Positions 8,314-17,848 are shown, counted from the first letter of the stretch. The stretch: DNA of 64,000 nucleotides from Mesorhizobium sp. WSM4904 (GCF_029674545.1 NZ_CP121354.1:2489001-2553000); one strand, 5' to 3'. Translations and numbers: made by a program. The notes: generated by a model not told the origin, from the letters alone.

Positions 8314-9363
8314 TCAGGTAAGGTAGTTCAGCAGGCTGAGCTGCTGCAGGCGCGCGGTCAAGGCGAAGGACGTTTCGATATGCTGGGTCAGATCGGCCAC
8401 TCGGGTGGCGGCCTCCGCGGGGTCGACGCCCTCGAGGTCGACGATATGCTTCTCGAAGAGATCGACCTGGGTCTTCATGCGGTCGCTCGCATCGGACACG
8501 CGCTTCTGGGCAAGGCCGACGTCGGAGCGGACCTGGACTAGGCCGCCGATGGCTTCGCCGACCAGCCCCTGCGCACGGGTGATGATCGTGTTCCGAGCGG
8601 CTTCGCTGATGTTGCCGGTAACGAGCGTGCTGACCATGGCGGCCGCCATGGCGAGCTTGCGGATGCCCTGTTCGTTGGCGCTGACGGAGGTCTGCGTGGT
8701 CTCGTTCAGCGAAATGCGGCTGGTGATCTGGTCGTCGGTGGCGCTCGACCAGTTGGCCTGCCAGCCGGAACCCAGGAACTGCGGCTCGACCTGAGTGGTG
8801 ATGAAGTCGTCCATCTGGGCCGCAGTGATGTTGGCGGCTGCCGGGTCGCTCTGGGTGAAGCCGAAATAACTGGTGAAGGCCGCGTCGAACGCTGCCTTGG
8901 CGGGCGAGCCGGCGGCGCTGAAATCGTCGATCGGCTTGACGTCGGTGTTCGTGCCGGCAAACAGATACTCGCCGTTGACGCTGGTGTTGAGAATGCCCGT
9001 CATCTGCTGCAGCGCCGAGGTGCCGGCAGTCCGCAGCACGCTGGTCGAGGAGTCGCCCGACACGCCCGTGGTCAGCGCGGACAGGAAGTTCTGCGCGACA
9101 TCGGAGAGCTGGCCGAGCGAGTCCTGGGTCGATGTCAGCCGGGCGCCGACCAGCGCGTTGGAATCGACGATACCGTTCAGCCGGTCGAGGTCGCGCTGGA
9201 AGGTGACGGCCTGGGTCGTGCGGCCGCCAAGCGCCAGACCGACATCCGCGACCTGGCCTGTCTGGGATTCCTTCGTCGCTTTGACGAGGTCGGCCTGCAT
9301 GCGCATCTGCTGATAGCGCAGGGCGTTGGAGATCGCGGCTGAGGAAACGGCCGTGGCTTTCAT
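8314..9363 (-). CDS. flgL: flagellar hook-filament junction protein FlgL
   Basis: A 349-residue protein with the flagellin-like coiled-coil termini of FlgL: SNALRYQQMRMQADLVKA at the N-terminus and VGLAQKRVSDASDRMKTQVDLFEKHI near the C-terminus. It forms the second junction zone between hook and filament in the extracellular axial structure. It lies 3 bases downstream of flgK. As is usual for axial proteins there is no signal peptide; export is through the flagellar type III apparatus. Confidence 0.94.
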   Translation of the reverse strand: MKATAVSSAAISNALRYQQMRMQADLVKATKESQTGQVADVGLALGGRTTQAVTFQRDLDRLNGIVDSNALVGARLTSTQDSLGQLSDVAQNFLSALTTGVSGDSSTSVLRTAGTSALQQMTGILNTSVNGEYLFAGTNTDVKPIDDFSAAGSPAKAAFDAAFTSYFGFTQSDPAAANITAAQMDDFITTQVEPQFLGSGWQANWSSATDDQITSRISLNETTQTSVSANEQGIRKLAMAAAMVSTLVTGNISEAARNTIITRAQGLVGEAIGGLVQVRSDVGLAQKRVSDASDRMKTQVDLFEKHIVDLEGVDPAEAATRVADLTQHIETSFALTARLQQLSLLNYLT

Positions 9364-9366
9364 GGA

Positions 9367-10818
9367 TTATCCCACCGCGCTCAAGAGGGAGTCCAGCATG
9401 TCGCTGACGGTCTTCATCATGCGCGCGGACGCCTGATAGGTATGCTCGAGGTCGAGAAGCAGCGACATTTCCTGATCGACATTGACGCCGGTATCGTTCG
9501 ACAGCGCTTCGGCGGTACGCGTGGCCAGCGCCTCCTTGGCGTCGGCATTGGTCGACGCCTGCTGGCGCACGCCTTCGAACCAGCCGATGGCGTTGGCGGC
9601 ATAGTCCGAGACGCTGGAGCTGACGGTGATGCCGGCCGACGTGTCGAAGGCCATCGGCTGATCGAGCCGGTTGCCGTAGGCAATCAAAAGGTCCGAGTAG
9701 GAAGCGCCGCCGGTGTTCGAAATATAGGCCGCGCCGTTGGCGCCGCCATCGCGCAGCAGCGACGGGTTGCCGCCGGCGCTCGGATCAAACGCGGCATTGA
9801 CGCTGATCGAGCCGGCCAGACCGTTGACCAGGGTGCCGGCGGCGGGAATGGCCGGGGCGCCGGACCAGGTGAACAGGCCCGTCGCGTTGGGCTGAGAGGG
9901 TGCCGTCTCGGCAAAGGCCGTGATCAGGCCACGCGCGATCTCGTCGAGCTGGGCCTGCATGGTCGCGGCGACGTCGTCGCGCAGCTTCAGCATGCCGGCA
10001 AGCTTGCCGTCGGCGGTGGCGCTGTCGCCGGTGCCTGCCGAAAGCGGCACATTGTCGATGTAGATCGTGTTGCCGGGCGTGCCGGCGGTGTAGCCGGCCG
10101 AAGGCGTGAAGGTCACCGACCGCGGCACCGTCTCGAACAGCGTCGTGCCGTCCTTGGTGGTGATGACCATGTCGTTGTCGCCGCGCGTGAAGGTCGAGAC
10201 GGGGACATATTCGGCGATCTTCTTCAGAAGCGCGTCGCGCTGATCGAGCGCGTCGGACACATCCGTGCCCGAGCGCGTGCCCGAGATGACGGCCTTGTTG
10301 GCGTCCTGGAATTGGCTGAGCAGCGAGTTGAGGTCGTCGACCGCGGTGGCGATCTGGCCATCGGTCTGGGTGCGGAAGTCCTGGATCGCCGTGGTGCCGC
10401 CATTGAGCGAATTCACCACCTGCTTGGCGGCATCGATGACGCTGGTGGCGAGGGTCTGGTTCGACGGCGTCGTGGCGTAGAGCTGCAGCTGCTGCTGCAG
10501 GTTGGCGATCGCGGTCGACGGGGACGATGCGTTATCGACGCCGTTGACCGAGAGGTCGAGCTGATCCATGCCGCTGTAGAGCGCGCTCTGGCCGCTCCAT
10601 GCCGACAGCGCGGAAAGGTTCTGCCGGAACAGAAGGTCGTTCGCGGCGCGCTGTATCTCCACCGATCGCGCGCCGGGCGCCGTGCTGGTGACGACGGCGA
10701 CGCGACGGGCATAATCCGGGTTGGATGCGTCGGCTACGTTGCGCGACACGACGCTGGTTTGCTTGGATGTGGCCAGGAGCGCCGACTGGGCGATGCTTAA
10801 TGCGGTAGAAAGGGACAT
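9367..10818 (-). CDS. flgK: flagellar hook-associated protein FlgK
   Basis: A 483-residue axial protein. The N-terminus MSLSTALSIAQSALLATSKQ with NVADASNPDYARR is the conserved FlgK helix and rod-type loop; the C-terminus NDTGVNVDQEMSLLLDLEHT and YQASARMMKTVSDMLDSLL is the matching coil. FlgK is the first hook-filament junction protein. It sits 31 bases after flgE and 3 bases before flgL. There are no cysteines, consistent with exported flagellar parts. Confidence 0.95.
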   Translation of the reverse strand: MSLSTALSIAQSALLATSKQTSVVSRNVADASNPDYARRVAVVTSTAPGARSVEIQRAANDLLFRQNLSALSAWSGQSALYSGMDQLDLSVNGVDNASSPSTAIANLQQQLQLYATTPSNQTLATSVIDAAKQVVNSLNGGTTAIQDFRTQTDGQIATAVDDLNSLLSQFQDANKAVISGTRSGTDVSDALDQRDALLKKIAEYVPVSTFTRGDNDMVITTKDGTTLFETVPRSVTFTPSAGYTAGTPGNTIYIDNVPLSAGTGDSATADGKLAGMLKLRDDVAATMQAQLDEIARGLITAFAETAPSQPNATGLFTWSGAPAIPAAGTLVNGLAGSISVNAAFDPSAGGNPSLLRDGGANGAAYISNTGGASYSDLLIAYGNRLDQPMAFDTSAGITVSSSVSDYAANAIGWFEGVRQQASTNADAKEALATRTAEALSNDTGVNVDQEMSLLLDLEHTYQASARMMKTVSDMLDSLLSAVG

Positions 10819-10849
10819 GCGGGTCTTTCACGGGCTGGCGCCCGATGGG

Positions 10850-12106
10850 TTATCTCTTCAGGTTGACGAGGACGTCCATGAGGTCGGAACCGGTCTGGAA
10901 GACTTTCGAATTGGCGGTGTAGCTGCGCTGCGCCGCGATCATGTTGGTCAGTTCCTCGGCGATGTCGACGTTGGAATTTTCGAGCGCGCCGGAAACGACC
11001 GAACCGAGTTTTCCTTCATTGGCAAAGCCGATGCGAACGGCGCCGGAGTCGGCGCTCTGCACATAGACGTTGCCCGGCATCGCAGTGAGGTTGTCGGGGC
11101 TCTGAACGTCGGCCAGCGGTATCTTGTAGAGCGGCTTGGTAGTGCCGTCCTGGTACTGCGCGTAGATGACGCCGTCCTGGCTGATCTGGATTTTCTCGAT
11201 CGTGCTCGGCGGATTGCCGTTGACCTTGGCGTCGGAGACCGTGAAACCGGTGCCGAGCTGGGTCAGCTTGGAGAGATCGAGGTTGAGGGTCGAGCCGTTC
11301 GGCACGGCAAAGGAGATGCCCGTGGTCGCGCCGGTCAGCTTGCCTGTGGTGGTGTCGAAGGTGAGATTGGCCGTACCCAGCGCGCCGCCCGTATAAGGGA
11401 AGGATGTGCCGGGGGTCGCCTTCGACTGGTCGAAGACCGAGACCTGCCAGGTGCCCGAACCGGTGTTGGTGAAATAGACGTCGAGCAGCACCTTGTTGCC
11501 GAGATTGTCATAGGCGACCAGCGAAGACTTCGAGGTGTATTCGGCGGTCGCGCTGTTGGTGGAGGGCAGGCTGCCCGCTGCGACCGGCGTCGCGCCCGCC
11601 GGCAGGTTGCCGGTGAAATTGCCTTCCGTGCTCGGCGTCGCCGTCATCTCCTGATCGGAGATCTGCACCGGCACCAGGCCCTCGAAGCCGTTCGCGGTCG
11701 CGGCCGGATCGCCGTTGGCGTAGCTGTAAGCCATCAGCTGGTAGCCGGCGGCATTGACCAGCCGACCCTGGGCGTCCGGAACGAAGGCGCCGGCGCGGGT
11801 GAGGTAAGGGGTGCCGCTCGGGTCCTGCACGACGAAGAAGCCGTCGCCGTTGACGGCGAGGTCCGATACCGAGGTGGTGTATTGCAAGACGCCCTGCGAG
11901 CTGACGGCGGAACGGATGGTCGTCGTGACGCCGCCCGAATTGTAGGCGCCGCCCGTGCTCGGCATGATGAGCGTCGAGAACTCGGCGGAGGAACGCTTGT
12001 AGCCGGTGGTGTCGGAGTTCGCGATGTTGTCGGCCACCGTGGACAAGCGGTTGGCCTGCGCGTTCATACCGGAGACGCCGGTCCGCATCATTCCATAGAG
12101 GCTCAT
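10850..12106 (-). CDS. flgE: flagellar hook protein FlgE
   Basis: A 418-residue hook subunit. The N-terminal rod signature MSLYGMMRTGVSGMNAQANR followed by NIANSDTTGYKRSS and the C-terminal ENSNVDIAEELTNMIAAQRS with SYTANSKVFQTGSDLM define the FlgE/F/G family; the long variable centre identifies it as hook rather than rod. It is the first gene of the flgE-flgK-flgL-flaF-flbT-flgD-fliQ unit. The shared CRCAAG-N10-TA element lies 34 bases upstream of the start. Rem, encoded just upstream, is the expected activator. Confidence 0.95.
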   Translation of the reverse strand: MSLYGMMRTGVSGMNAQANRLSTVADNIANSDTTGYKRSSAEFSTLIMPSTGGAYNSGGVTTTIRSAVSSQGVLQYTTSVSDLAVNGDGFFVVQDPSGTPYLTRAGAFVPDAQGRLVNAAGYQLMAYSYANGDPAATANGFEGLVPVQISDQEMTATPSTEGNFTGNLPAGATPVAAGSLPSTNSATAEYTSKSSLVAYDNLGNKVLLDVYFTNTGSGTWQVSVFDQSKATPGTSFPYTGGALGTANLTFDTTTGKLTGATTGISFAVPNGSTLNLDLSKLTQLGTGFTVSDAKVNGNPPSTIEKIQISQDGVIYAQYQDGTTKPLYKIPLADVQSPDNLTAMPGNVYVQSADSGAVRIGFANEGKLGSVVSGALENSNVDIAEELTNMIAAQRSYTANSKVFQTGSDLMDVLVNLKR

Positions 12107-12140
12107 CGATACATCTCCTCGGTGCCCTTCTGAGAGGCCA

Positions 12141-12170
12141 CAAAACTAAGCCCCGTGTCTTGCGCGAGGC
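12141..12170 (-). promoter_or_regulatory. shared flagellar promoter-like element upstream of flgE
   Basis: Read on the minus strand this 30-base stretch contains CGCAAG, ten bases, then TA, with GGGG before the CTTAG. Aligned without gaps, the same positions are conserved upstream of flgB, fliF, the DUF1217 gene and motA. It ends 34 bases before the flgE ATG. Confidence 0.6.
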
Positions 12171-12197
12171 TGGCGCGGGACGTCGCGGCGGCGGCCA

Positions 12198-12866
12198 TCA
12201 GAACACCAGCCGGTAGCCGAGGAACCTCTTGGAATCGATCGGGTCATGGCCAAGCTTCTCGCGCAGTTTCTTGCGCAGCTTCGAGATGTGGCTCTCCACC
12301 ACGTTCTCCTCGACCTCCTCGTCGAAGATGCCGTAGATGGCGTTGAACACCTGCGTCTTGGTCACGCGCCGGCCGCGGTTGCTGGCCAGATATTCCAGGA
12401 TGCGCCGCTCGCGACGCGGCAGCGGTAGCGGCTCGCCGTCGATCTCCGGATCGCGTCCGTCCATGAAGATGCGCATCGAGCCGACTTCGGTGTAGGCGGT
12501 CTCTTCGTGCGCGCGGCGGCGGATGGCGGTGATGCGGGCGAGAATCTCGCGGATGTGCACCGGCTTGCGGACGACGTCGTCGACGCCGCTCTCGAAAAGC
12601 CGCAGCGTGTGTTCCAGCGAATGCTGCTCGCTGAGCGCGATCACCGGCGCGCCGGTGCGGTCGCGGATCTGACGCGGCGAGATGGCGCCCTCGCGGCAAT
12701 CGCCGATGAGGAAGGCCCTGACGGATCTGAGATCGGTGTCGGCGGCGGAACTCACCCACTCGCCGAACTCGCCCGGCGCGAAGCCCGCTGTCGCAACGCC
12801 CTCGCGATCGAAAAGTGAGCTATAGCCCTCAGTTACGAGCTCGCGCTCATCAACGATCACGATCAT
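12198..12866 (-). CDS. rem: OmpR-type flagellar activator Rem (FtcR in Brucella)
   Basis: A 222-residue response regulator without a linked kinase gene. The receiver half (about 1-110) starts MIVIVDERE, has an aspartate at 56 (FLIGD) where the phosphoacceptor would be, and lysine 101 in VRKPV. The OmpR winged helix (about 125-220) includes [28 protein letters not shown] and [12 protein letters not shown]. Position between the fliK/transglycosylase genes and flgE matches rem of Sinorhizobium and ftcR of Brucella, which activate flagellar structural genes in exponential phase under VisN/VisR. The 210 bases upstream presumably hold its promoter; the CRCAAG-N10-TA element is not present there, as expected if Rem acts through that element. 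Confidence 0.9.
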   Translation of the reverse strand: MIVIVDERELVTEGYSSLFDREGVATAGFAPGEFGEWVSSAADTDLRSVRAFLIGDCREGAISPRQIRDRTGAPVIALSEQHSLEHTLRLFESGVDDVVRKPVHIREILARITAIRRRAHEETAYTEVGSMRIFMDGRDPEIDGEPLPLPRRERRILEYLASNRGRRVTKTQVFNAIYGIFDEEVEENVVESHISKLRKKLREKLGHDPIDSKRFLGYRLVF

Positions 12867-13076
12867 CGGACCACCCCTCCGAATCAGCTCATCTGCCCCG
12901 TGCGGAAAGCGGTACCCGGCTCGGCGAATCCTGAAAAACCGTCATTTCTTGTAGCTATTTTCTTGGGAGTTTTTTTGGGAGCCGTAATAAAGGCGGTTGC
13001 AAAGGCGCATCGGCGAAGGCAACGCGCAGCCGATATCGGGCATGGGAAACACGCCGGAAAGGGGCGGACGGCTGCG
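12867..13076. promoter_or_regulatory. rem upstream region
   Basis: 210 bases between the transglycosylase stop and rem, both on the minus strand. The middle is T-rich (ttttcttgggagttttttt near 12957-12977), unlike the surrounding GC-rich sequence, and is a likely site for promoter and activator binding. I cannot identify a VisN/VisR site. Confidence 0.4.
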
Positions 13077-13673
13077 CTACTTCTGATTGCAGAAGGCGCT
13101 GGCGTCAGGCGTCCATTTGCCGAAGCCGGTGGCGACCATGTTGGCAATGACGCGGCAGACATAGATCTTTTGCGCCGGGTCGTTGTCGGGGCCGGCATGA
13201 TAACGGGCGACGGCCATCGACCAGGTCATATGGCGGGCATGCAGGCTTGCCAGGAAGCGCGCCGCGTAGTCGACATTCTGGTGCGGGTCGAGCATGTCCT
13301 CGACGCTGCGGAAATGATCGCCGTGATAGCGATGATTGATCTGCATGCAGCCGAGGTCGATCAGCGTCTTGCCCTCGCGGTAGGCATTCTCGAATGTCGC
13401 CAGCGCCTCGTCACGGCTACGCGGGAAAACAGCTTTTCCTTCTATATTCAATGCGTTGGGTTGGAGGGTGCCCTTCTTCCCCGTTTCGGTAAGGCCGACC
13501 GCATAGAGGATTCCCGCCGGCACGCCGTAACGGTCGGCGGCGCGCAGGATCTCCGGCTCGCAAGGATTGGAGACGGCGCCAGCCGCGCCGGCGGCGGCCA
13601 GGCTAGATATAGATATCGTCGCCAGCGCCTTCGCGAAGAGGCGAAGCAGCGCGGCTGAATTCCTGTGCGTCAT
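13077..13673 (-). CDS. periplasmic lytic transglycosylase (SLT type) of the flagellar cluster
   Basis: A 198-residue protein with a Sec signal peptide (about 1-33, ending AAAGAAGA) and an SLT-type fold: GLTETG with catalytic glutamate 63, then LGCMQINHRYHG, the substrate-cleft motif. Enzymes of this class cut peptidoglycan so the rod can pass the cell wall; rhizobial flagellar clusters have no FlgJ muramidase, and a transglycosylase at this place (orf38 of Sinorhizobium, SltF in Rhodobacter) is the likely substitute. The start at 13673 is supported by GGAAGGA upstream and by the signal peptide, although it lies inside the end of fliK, overlapping it by 71 bases in another frame. Confidence 0.85.
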   Translation of the reverse strand: MTHRNSAALLRLFAKALATISISSLAAAGAAGAVSNPCEPEILRAADRYGVPAGILYAVGLTETGKKGTLQPNALNIEGKAVFPRSRDEALATFENAYREGKTLIDLGCMQINHRYHGDHFRSVEDMLDPHQNVDYAARFLASLHARHMTWSMAVARYHAGPDNDPAQKIYVCRVIANMVATGFGKWTPDASAFCNQK

Positions 13674-14979
13674 TGCCGTCGTTCCTTCCCGGTTGCTGGT
13701 CTCCGCCGGCGCTGTTGCCGCCCGAATTCCCCGGTTGGAACGAAGGCTGGTCGCGGCCTGTCGACATCGGCAGAGGGGCGTTTGCATCGGCGCGGCTGGC
13801 CGAATGAACTGCTATCGAGGGTTGCAGGATGGTGACATGGTCGACGTCGAAACCAAGACCGCGGAGCGACTTGACGATGGCGTCGCTGTCGGCGGTCAGA
13901 CGGCGGTACGCCTCATGGGTTTCCGGTTTCATCTCAATCGAAAGTTGCTCGCCGGAAAGCCGCAGGCTCGCAGTCACCATGCCGAGCTCCGAAGGGTGGA
14001 GCTCGATCTTGAGGACATGTGTCGGAACGGCAACAGAAGTGGCCGTTTGAGCGGCGATCGAGGCGCTCGAGAAGGCTTGCTGGACGCCGTTGTCCGAAGC
14101 GATCGCCTCAACCAGCGCCGATGCCGTCTGGCTGACGGGATTTTGCGGCGGCGCCGGGAAACTCTGCTGGCTGACGACATCCATGCGCCCGGCGGCGGAG
14201 GACGGCTTGGCCTGATTGATCGACGCTGTGGACTGCGCCGTCTGCGCTGTCCTCTGGGCGACCGTCGGTCGCCAGCCTTGCGGCGTCGCGGCGTCGGTTT
14301 CGGTTCCGGGTGCTCCGGGCCGGGTATCGTCCCTGGGAACCAACGCGGCCGCCCCGGCGCCGGCCGGCTTTTGTCCGAAGCCCGGTCCGGGTTTGTCCAC
14401 CATCGTTGCCCGACCGGATTGCGGCAACGGTTCGGAGGTGTCTGAAGCGTCGGCCAATGTGGGTCTGCCCTGACGGATCGCCAGCTGCGAAGCGGCGGAC
14501 TGGCCGATGGAGGGCTGGGCCTCTGCCTCGGCGGCGGATCCGCCGCGATCGGCATTTGTCGACGTTGCGAAATGGCGCATGTCGCCCAGCGCCATCAGCA
14601 AGGGCAAGCCATTCTCGGGCTGAGCGGCATCGGACGACTGCGCCGCGGCACTGGCATCGTCCGCTGTGTTCTTGTGGCTGGTGTCCGCGTTGTTCTTGGC
14701 GGCTTTGCCGGTCACCGGCTTTGTCGCGACTGTCTTGCTCTGCCCGCCCTGATCGGGCTGTGCCTGGGGCGAGCCGGCGATAGTGCGACGCGCCGGATGC
14801 GTGTCGGAGGACGCAGGCTCTGCCGACGGCTTGCCGCGCTGGGCCGACTTTTCGGCGCCATGCACCATCTCGCCGAAGTTCGAGCCTTTTTCCTTGCCGT
14901 CGACAGCCTGCCGATGCGGCTTGGCGTGGGCGGGGCCGAATCCCGGCGAGGCCTGACTGGTCATCTGGGCGCTGGTCAT
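13603..14979 (-). CDS. fliK: flagellar hook-length control protein FliK (formerly MotD)
   Basis: A 458-residue protein that is low-complexity and rich in Ala, Gln, Ser and Pro over about 350 residues, followed by a FliK C-terminal domain: LKIELHPSELGMVTASLRL, LSIEMKPETHEAYRRL and VKSLRGLGFDVDHVTI. Rhizobial MotD was reassigned as FliK, the ruler/switch that stops hook growth by acting on FlhB. It follows motC with an ATGA overlap and runs 71 bases into the transglycosylase gene. The extreme C-terminus is again low-complexity. Confidence 0.9.
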   Translation of the reverse strand: MTSAQMTSQASPGFGPAHAKPHRQAVDGKEKGSNFGEMVHGAEKSAQRGKPSAEPASSDTHPARRTIAGSPQAQPDQGGQSKTVATKPVTGKAAKNNADTSHKNTADDASAAAQSSDAAQPENGLPLLMALGDMRHFATSTNADRGGSAAEAEAQPSIGQSAASQLAIRQGRPTLADASDTSEPLPQSGRATMVDKPGPGFGQKPAGAGAAALVPRDDTRPGAPGTETDAATPQGWRPTVAQRTAQTAQSTASINQAKPSSAAGRMDVVSQQSFPAPPQNPVSQTASALVEAIASDNGVQQAFSSASIAAQTATSVAVPTHVLKIELHPSELGMVTASLRLSGEQLSIEMKPETHEAYRRLTADSDAIVKSLRGLGFDVDHVTILQPSIAVHSASRADANAPLPMSTGRDQPSFQPGNSGGNSAGGDQQPGRNDGNDAQEFSRAASPLREGAGDDIYI

Positions 14980-16415
14980 TTGGGAGCGGCTCCGAGCAAT
15001 TGGTCAATCTGGTCGAGTTGGCGGCGCGCGTTGAGCATCGCGGCGTCGGTGGGATCGTGCGGATCAAGGCCTGCCGCGGCGGTCGGCGCGGACGCGGGCA
15101 GCACAGGGGGCGTTTCGGGGTGCGTTGGGGCTGAAGCCGCCGCCTGGGCTGTGGCCTCAGCCGTCGGCGGTGGAGCTGGCGGGGCGGGAGCAGCAGCCGG
15201 CGAGTCCGCCGGCTTGGCAGCGGCCGCGACAGCCGGCTGCTCGGACGCAGCACCCTCCACCGGCGGCAAGGCTTCGGCGTCGGCCTGGCTCACAGGCTCG
15301 GCTTCAGCGGCGGGTTTCGCCGTATCGATCTTCGCTGGTTCCGCGGCCTTGGTCTCATCCTTGCTGGCCGCCGGCACGGGGGCAACAACCTCGCCGGCGA
15401 CGGCTTGCGCCGCATCGAGCAAGGCGCGGTCGCTCTCCGAGAGCTTGCCGCGATCGATCTTGTCGAGCCTGGTCCGCACGTCGTCGATCGTCGCCGACGT
15501 CACCGTGGAGAGGCTCGAATAGAGCACGGCGCGCGGGTCGTCCTGGTTGCCTTTGCCGCTGCGGCCTTGCTCAGCCCGGGCCGAGGCGAAGGCGGAGAGG
15601 TCACTCAGCCCGTCGATCGCGGCGCGGCGGGCGATGCGCAGATAGATCACCTTCTCGCGCTCGGGGTCCATCATCGAGGTTATGTCGGCTAGCTTGTCCT
15701 GGCTGATCGACATATGCAGTTGAATGATGCCGGAGACGAAGGAATCGGCGAACTGGCTGGCATAGGGGGAATAGAGATAGCCCGCGACATACTGCGTCGA
15801 GGCGAGCGCGAAGCGCGCGGCGTCGCCCTGCGCCACGGCGAGGCCGACCGAGCGGCGAAGCGCCGCTTCCTCGACCAGGGTGCCGGGGCTGAGCAGGCGG
15901 GCCTCGTCCAGCAAGGTCAGCGCTGCAGCTGGTTCATCGGTAGCAAGCAGCGAACCTTTGACCAGCGCCAGGAAAGCGCCGAGGTCTGGGGGCACGCTCA
16001 TCGGATCGATGGGCTTCAGGATTTCGATCGCGGCGGCCGGCCGGCCGTTCAGGTAGGCGACGATCCCCTTGGCTATTGCAAGGCTCTGCGGGTCGGTCGT
16101 CGCGCGCGAAGCCGCCGCCGCGACGGTTACGGGGTTGCCGCCGCTCATGCCGTAGACGAGCAGAGCGCGGAAATTCTTCGGATCCTTGAAATCCTCGGCA
16201 TCGGCGGCGCGAAGCCTGGCATCGGTCATTTCGAGGAGCTTGGCCTGCATCGGCATCGCCGCATGATCGCCGCCGGCGATGCGGTCCTGGATCAGCTGCA
16301 GCGAACGCACCAGCTGGTAAGGCTGCAAGCCGTCATCCTGGGCGAAAGCCGCCGCCGGCAATCCCGCGGCGAGCAGCAGTCCGACGGCCCGGCCGATGAC
16401 GGTCCCGCCTCTCAT
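14976..16415 (-). CDS. motC: rhizobial flagellar motor protein MotC
   Basis: A 479-residue periplasmic protein with a signal peptide (about 1-26, ending PAAAFA) and a mainly helical body: LVRSLQLIQDRIAGGDHAA, a long TPR-like region to about residue 330, then an Ala/Pro-rich tail with a helical end. In Sinorhizobium MotC binds the periplasmic part of MotB and is needed for rotation; MotE is its folding partner and is encoded at 24925-25527. It overlaps motB upstream and fliK downstream by 4 bases each, so the three are translated together. Confidence 0.92.
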   Translation of the reverse strand: MRGGTVIGRAVGLLLAAGLPAAAFAQDDGLQPYQLVRSLQLIQDRIAGGDHAAMPMQAKLLEMTDARLRAADAEDFKDPKNFRALLVYGMSGGNPVTVAAAASRATTDPQSLAIAKGIVAYLNGRPAAAIEILKPIDPMSVPPDLGAFLALVKGSLLATDEPAAALTLLDEARLLSPGTLVEEAALRRSVGLAVAQGDAARFALASTQYVAGYLYSPYASQFADSFVSGIIQLHMSISQDKLADITSMMDPEREKVIYLRIARRAAIDGLSDLSAFASARAEQGRSGKGNQDDPRAVLYSSLSTVTSATIDDVRTRLDKIDRGKLSESDRALLDAAQAVAGEVVAPVPAASKDETKAAEPAKIDTAKPAAEAEPVSQADAEALPPVEGAASEQPAVAAAAKPADSPAAAPAPPAPPPTAEATAQAAASAPTHPETPPVLPASAPTAAAGLDPHDPTDAAMLNARRQLDQIDQLLGAAPK

Positions 16416-17848
16416 CCGCCGGTCGCCATCAGGATTTCGATGCGACGGTTCGCGGCGGCCAGCGGATCGGACGGGATCTTGGGCTGGCGGTCGGCGAAGC
16501 CGGCGACCTCGGTGATGCGGCTTTCGTCGACGCCACCGCGCACCAGCATGTAATAGGCGGAGTGGGCGCGGGCGGTGGACAGCCGCCAGTTGTCGTAGGT
16601 GTCGCTGCGGAACGGCCGCGCGTCGGTATGGCCGCCGATGGTGATGGTGCCCTTCTTCTCGTTGACGATGCGGCCGATCTTCTCCATCGCCAGCACCAGC
16701 TCGCGGCGCGGCACGGCCGAGCCGATCTCGAACATGCCGAAATCGAGTTGATCGGTGATCGAAATGACGACGCCTTTGTCGGTGGCCTCGACGGAGACGC
16801 CCTGCGCCAGCTTTTCACCCGGCGCGAAGGCCTTGGCCAGCTCCTGCTTGATTTCGGCCGCGGCCTTGAGGGCGGCGCTGCTCGGGGCCTTCTCGCCTTC
16901 CTGCGTCGCCTCGGCCTTCGTCTCCGCCTCTGCCGCTTCGGCCTTCGCGGTCCCCGGCTTCGCGGCAGCCGTCTCGGCTTTTGCGGCTTCCGACCTTTCA
17001 GCTTCCGCCTTTTCAGGCTGGGCGTTCTCGGCCTTGTTCTCCTTGCCGTCGGCTTTCCCGACTTTCGTGTCGCCCGATCCGGTTGCCACCTTGGCACCGG
17101 GTTTTTCCGGCGTCGCCAGCGGCTCGAGCGGCGCATCCAACCGCGGCGGCGCAGGCGGAACGGCCTTGACCTTCGGCACTTCGGTTTCGGCGACATTTTC
17201 GCCGGGTTTGGCCGGATCGCCTTCGATCTTTCTGCGTTCGGCGCTGGCTTCGGCGCCAGGGGTCGCCACCTGCTGCGACCAGAAATCCGGCGCGAAGGGA
17301 TCGCGATAGGATTCGCCGCCGGAAGCACCGGTCGCCGGACCGGCGTTCTGGGCGCCGCCTTCCCCCTTGGCGCTGACATTCTGCATCACGCCGGTATCGG
17401 TGGCGATCTCGGACAGCACAGCGTAGGGATCGGCAAACAGATGCTCGTCGGAAAGGTCGGATTTCTGCGAGGCCTCCTTGGTCTGCCGCCGGTCGGAAGA
17501 GCCGGCGCCGCCCTTGCCGTTCTCGCCGGCCTTGCTGGCGCCGTCCTGCGGGTTGTCGGCGGTCAGCCCGACCTTGCTCGGGCCGTCGCCGAGATCTTCC
17601 AGGCCCTTGCGGCTGGAGTTGCGGTCGATCAGCTCGACCGGATTGAAGTAGCTGGCGACCGCGGCCTTGGTCTGCTCGTTGGCGGCGTTGATCAGCCACA
17701 TGACGAGGAAGAAGCACATCATCGCGGTCATGAAATCGGCGAAGGCGATCTTCCAGACGCCGCCATGATGGCCCTCGTCATGACCGTCGTGATTGCGCTT
17801 GACGATGATTATCTCGTGCCTGGCCTCGCCGTGGTCGATGGCGCTCAT
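16412..17848 (-). CDS. motB: flagellar stator protein MotB
   Basis: A 478-residue stator subunit, longer than enteric MotB because of an Ala/Glu/Lys-rich linker (about 90-320). The single membrane helix FMTAMMCFFLVMWLI carries the proton-binding aspartate at 38 (IAFAD). The C-terminal OmpA-like domain shows GHTDARPFRSDTYDNWRLS and NRRIEI for peptidoglycan anchoring. The start at 17848 overlaps the stop of the upstream fliH-like gene as ATGA; an earlier in-frame ATG would overlap further and adds no conserved sequence. Partner MotA is encoded on the plus strand at 33377. Confidence 0.95.
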   Translation of the reverse strand: MSAIDHGEARHEIIIVKRNHDGHDEGHHGGVWKIAFADFMTAMMCFFLVMWLINAANEQTKAAVASYFNPVELIDRNSSRKGLEDLGDGPSKVGLTADNPQDGASKAGENGKGGAGSSDRRQTKEASQKSDLSDEHLFADPYAVLSEIATDTGVMQNVSAKGEGGAQNAGPATGASGGESYRDPFAPDFWSQQVATPGAEASAERRKIEGDPAKPGENVAETEVPKVKAVPPAPPRLDAPLEPLATPEKPGAKVATGSGDTKVGKADGKENKAENAQPEKAEAERSEAAKAETAAAKPGTAKAEAAEAETKAEATQEGEKAPSSAALKAAAEIKQELAKAFAPGEKLAQGVSVEATDKGVVISITDQLDFGMFEIGSAVPRRELVLAMEKIGRIVNEKKGTITIGGHTDARPFRSDTYDNWRLSTARAHSAYYMLVRGGVDESRITEVAGFADRQPKIPSDPLAAANRRIEILMATGG

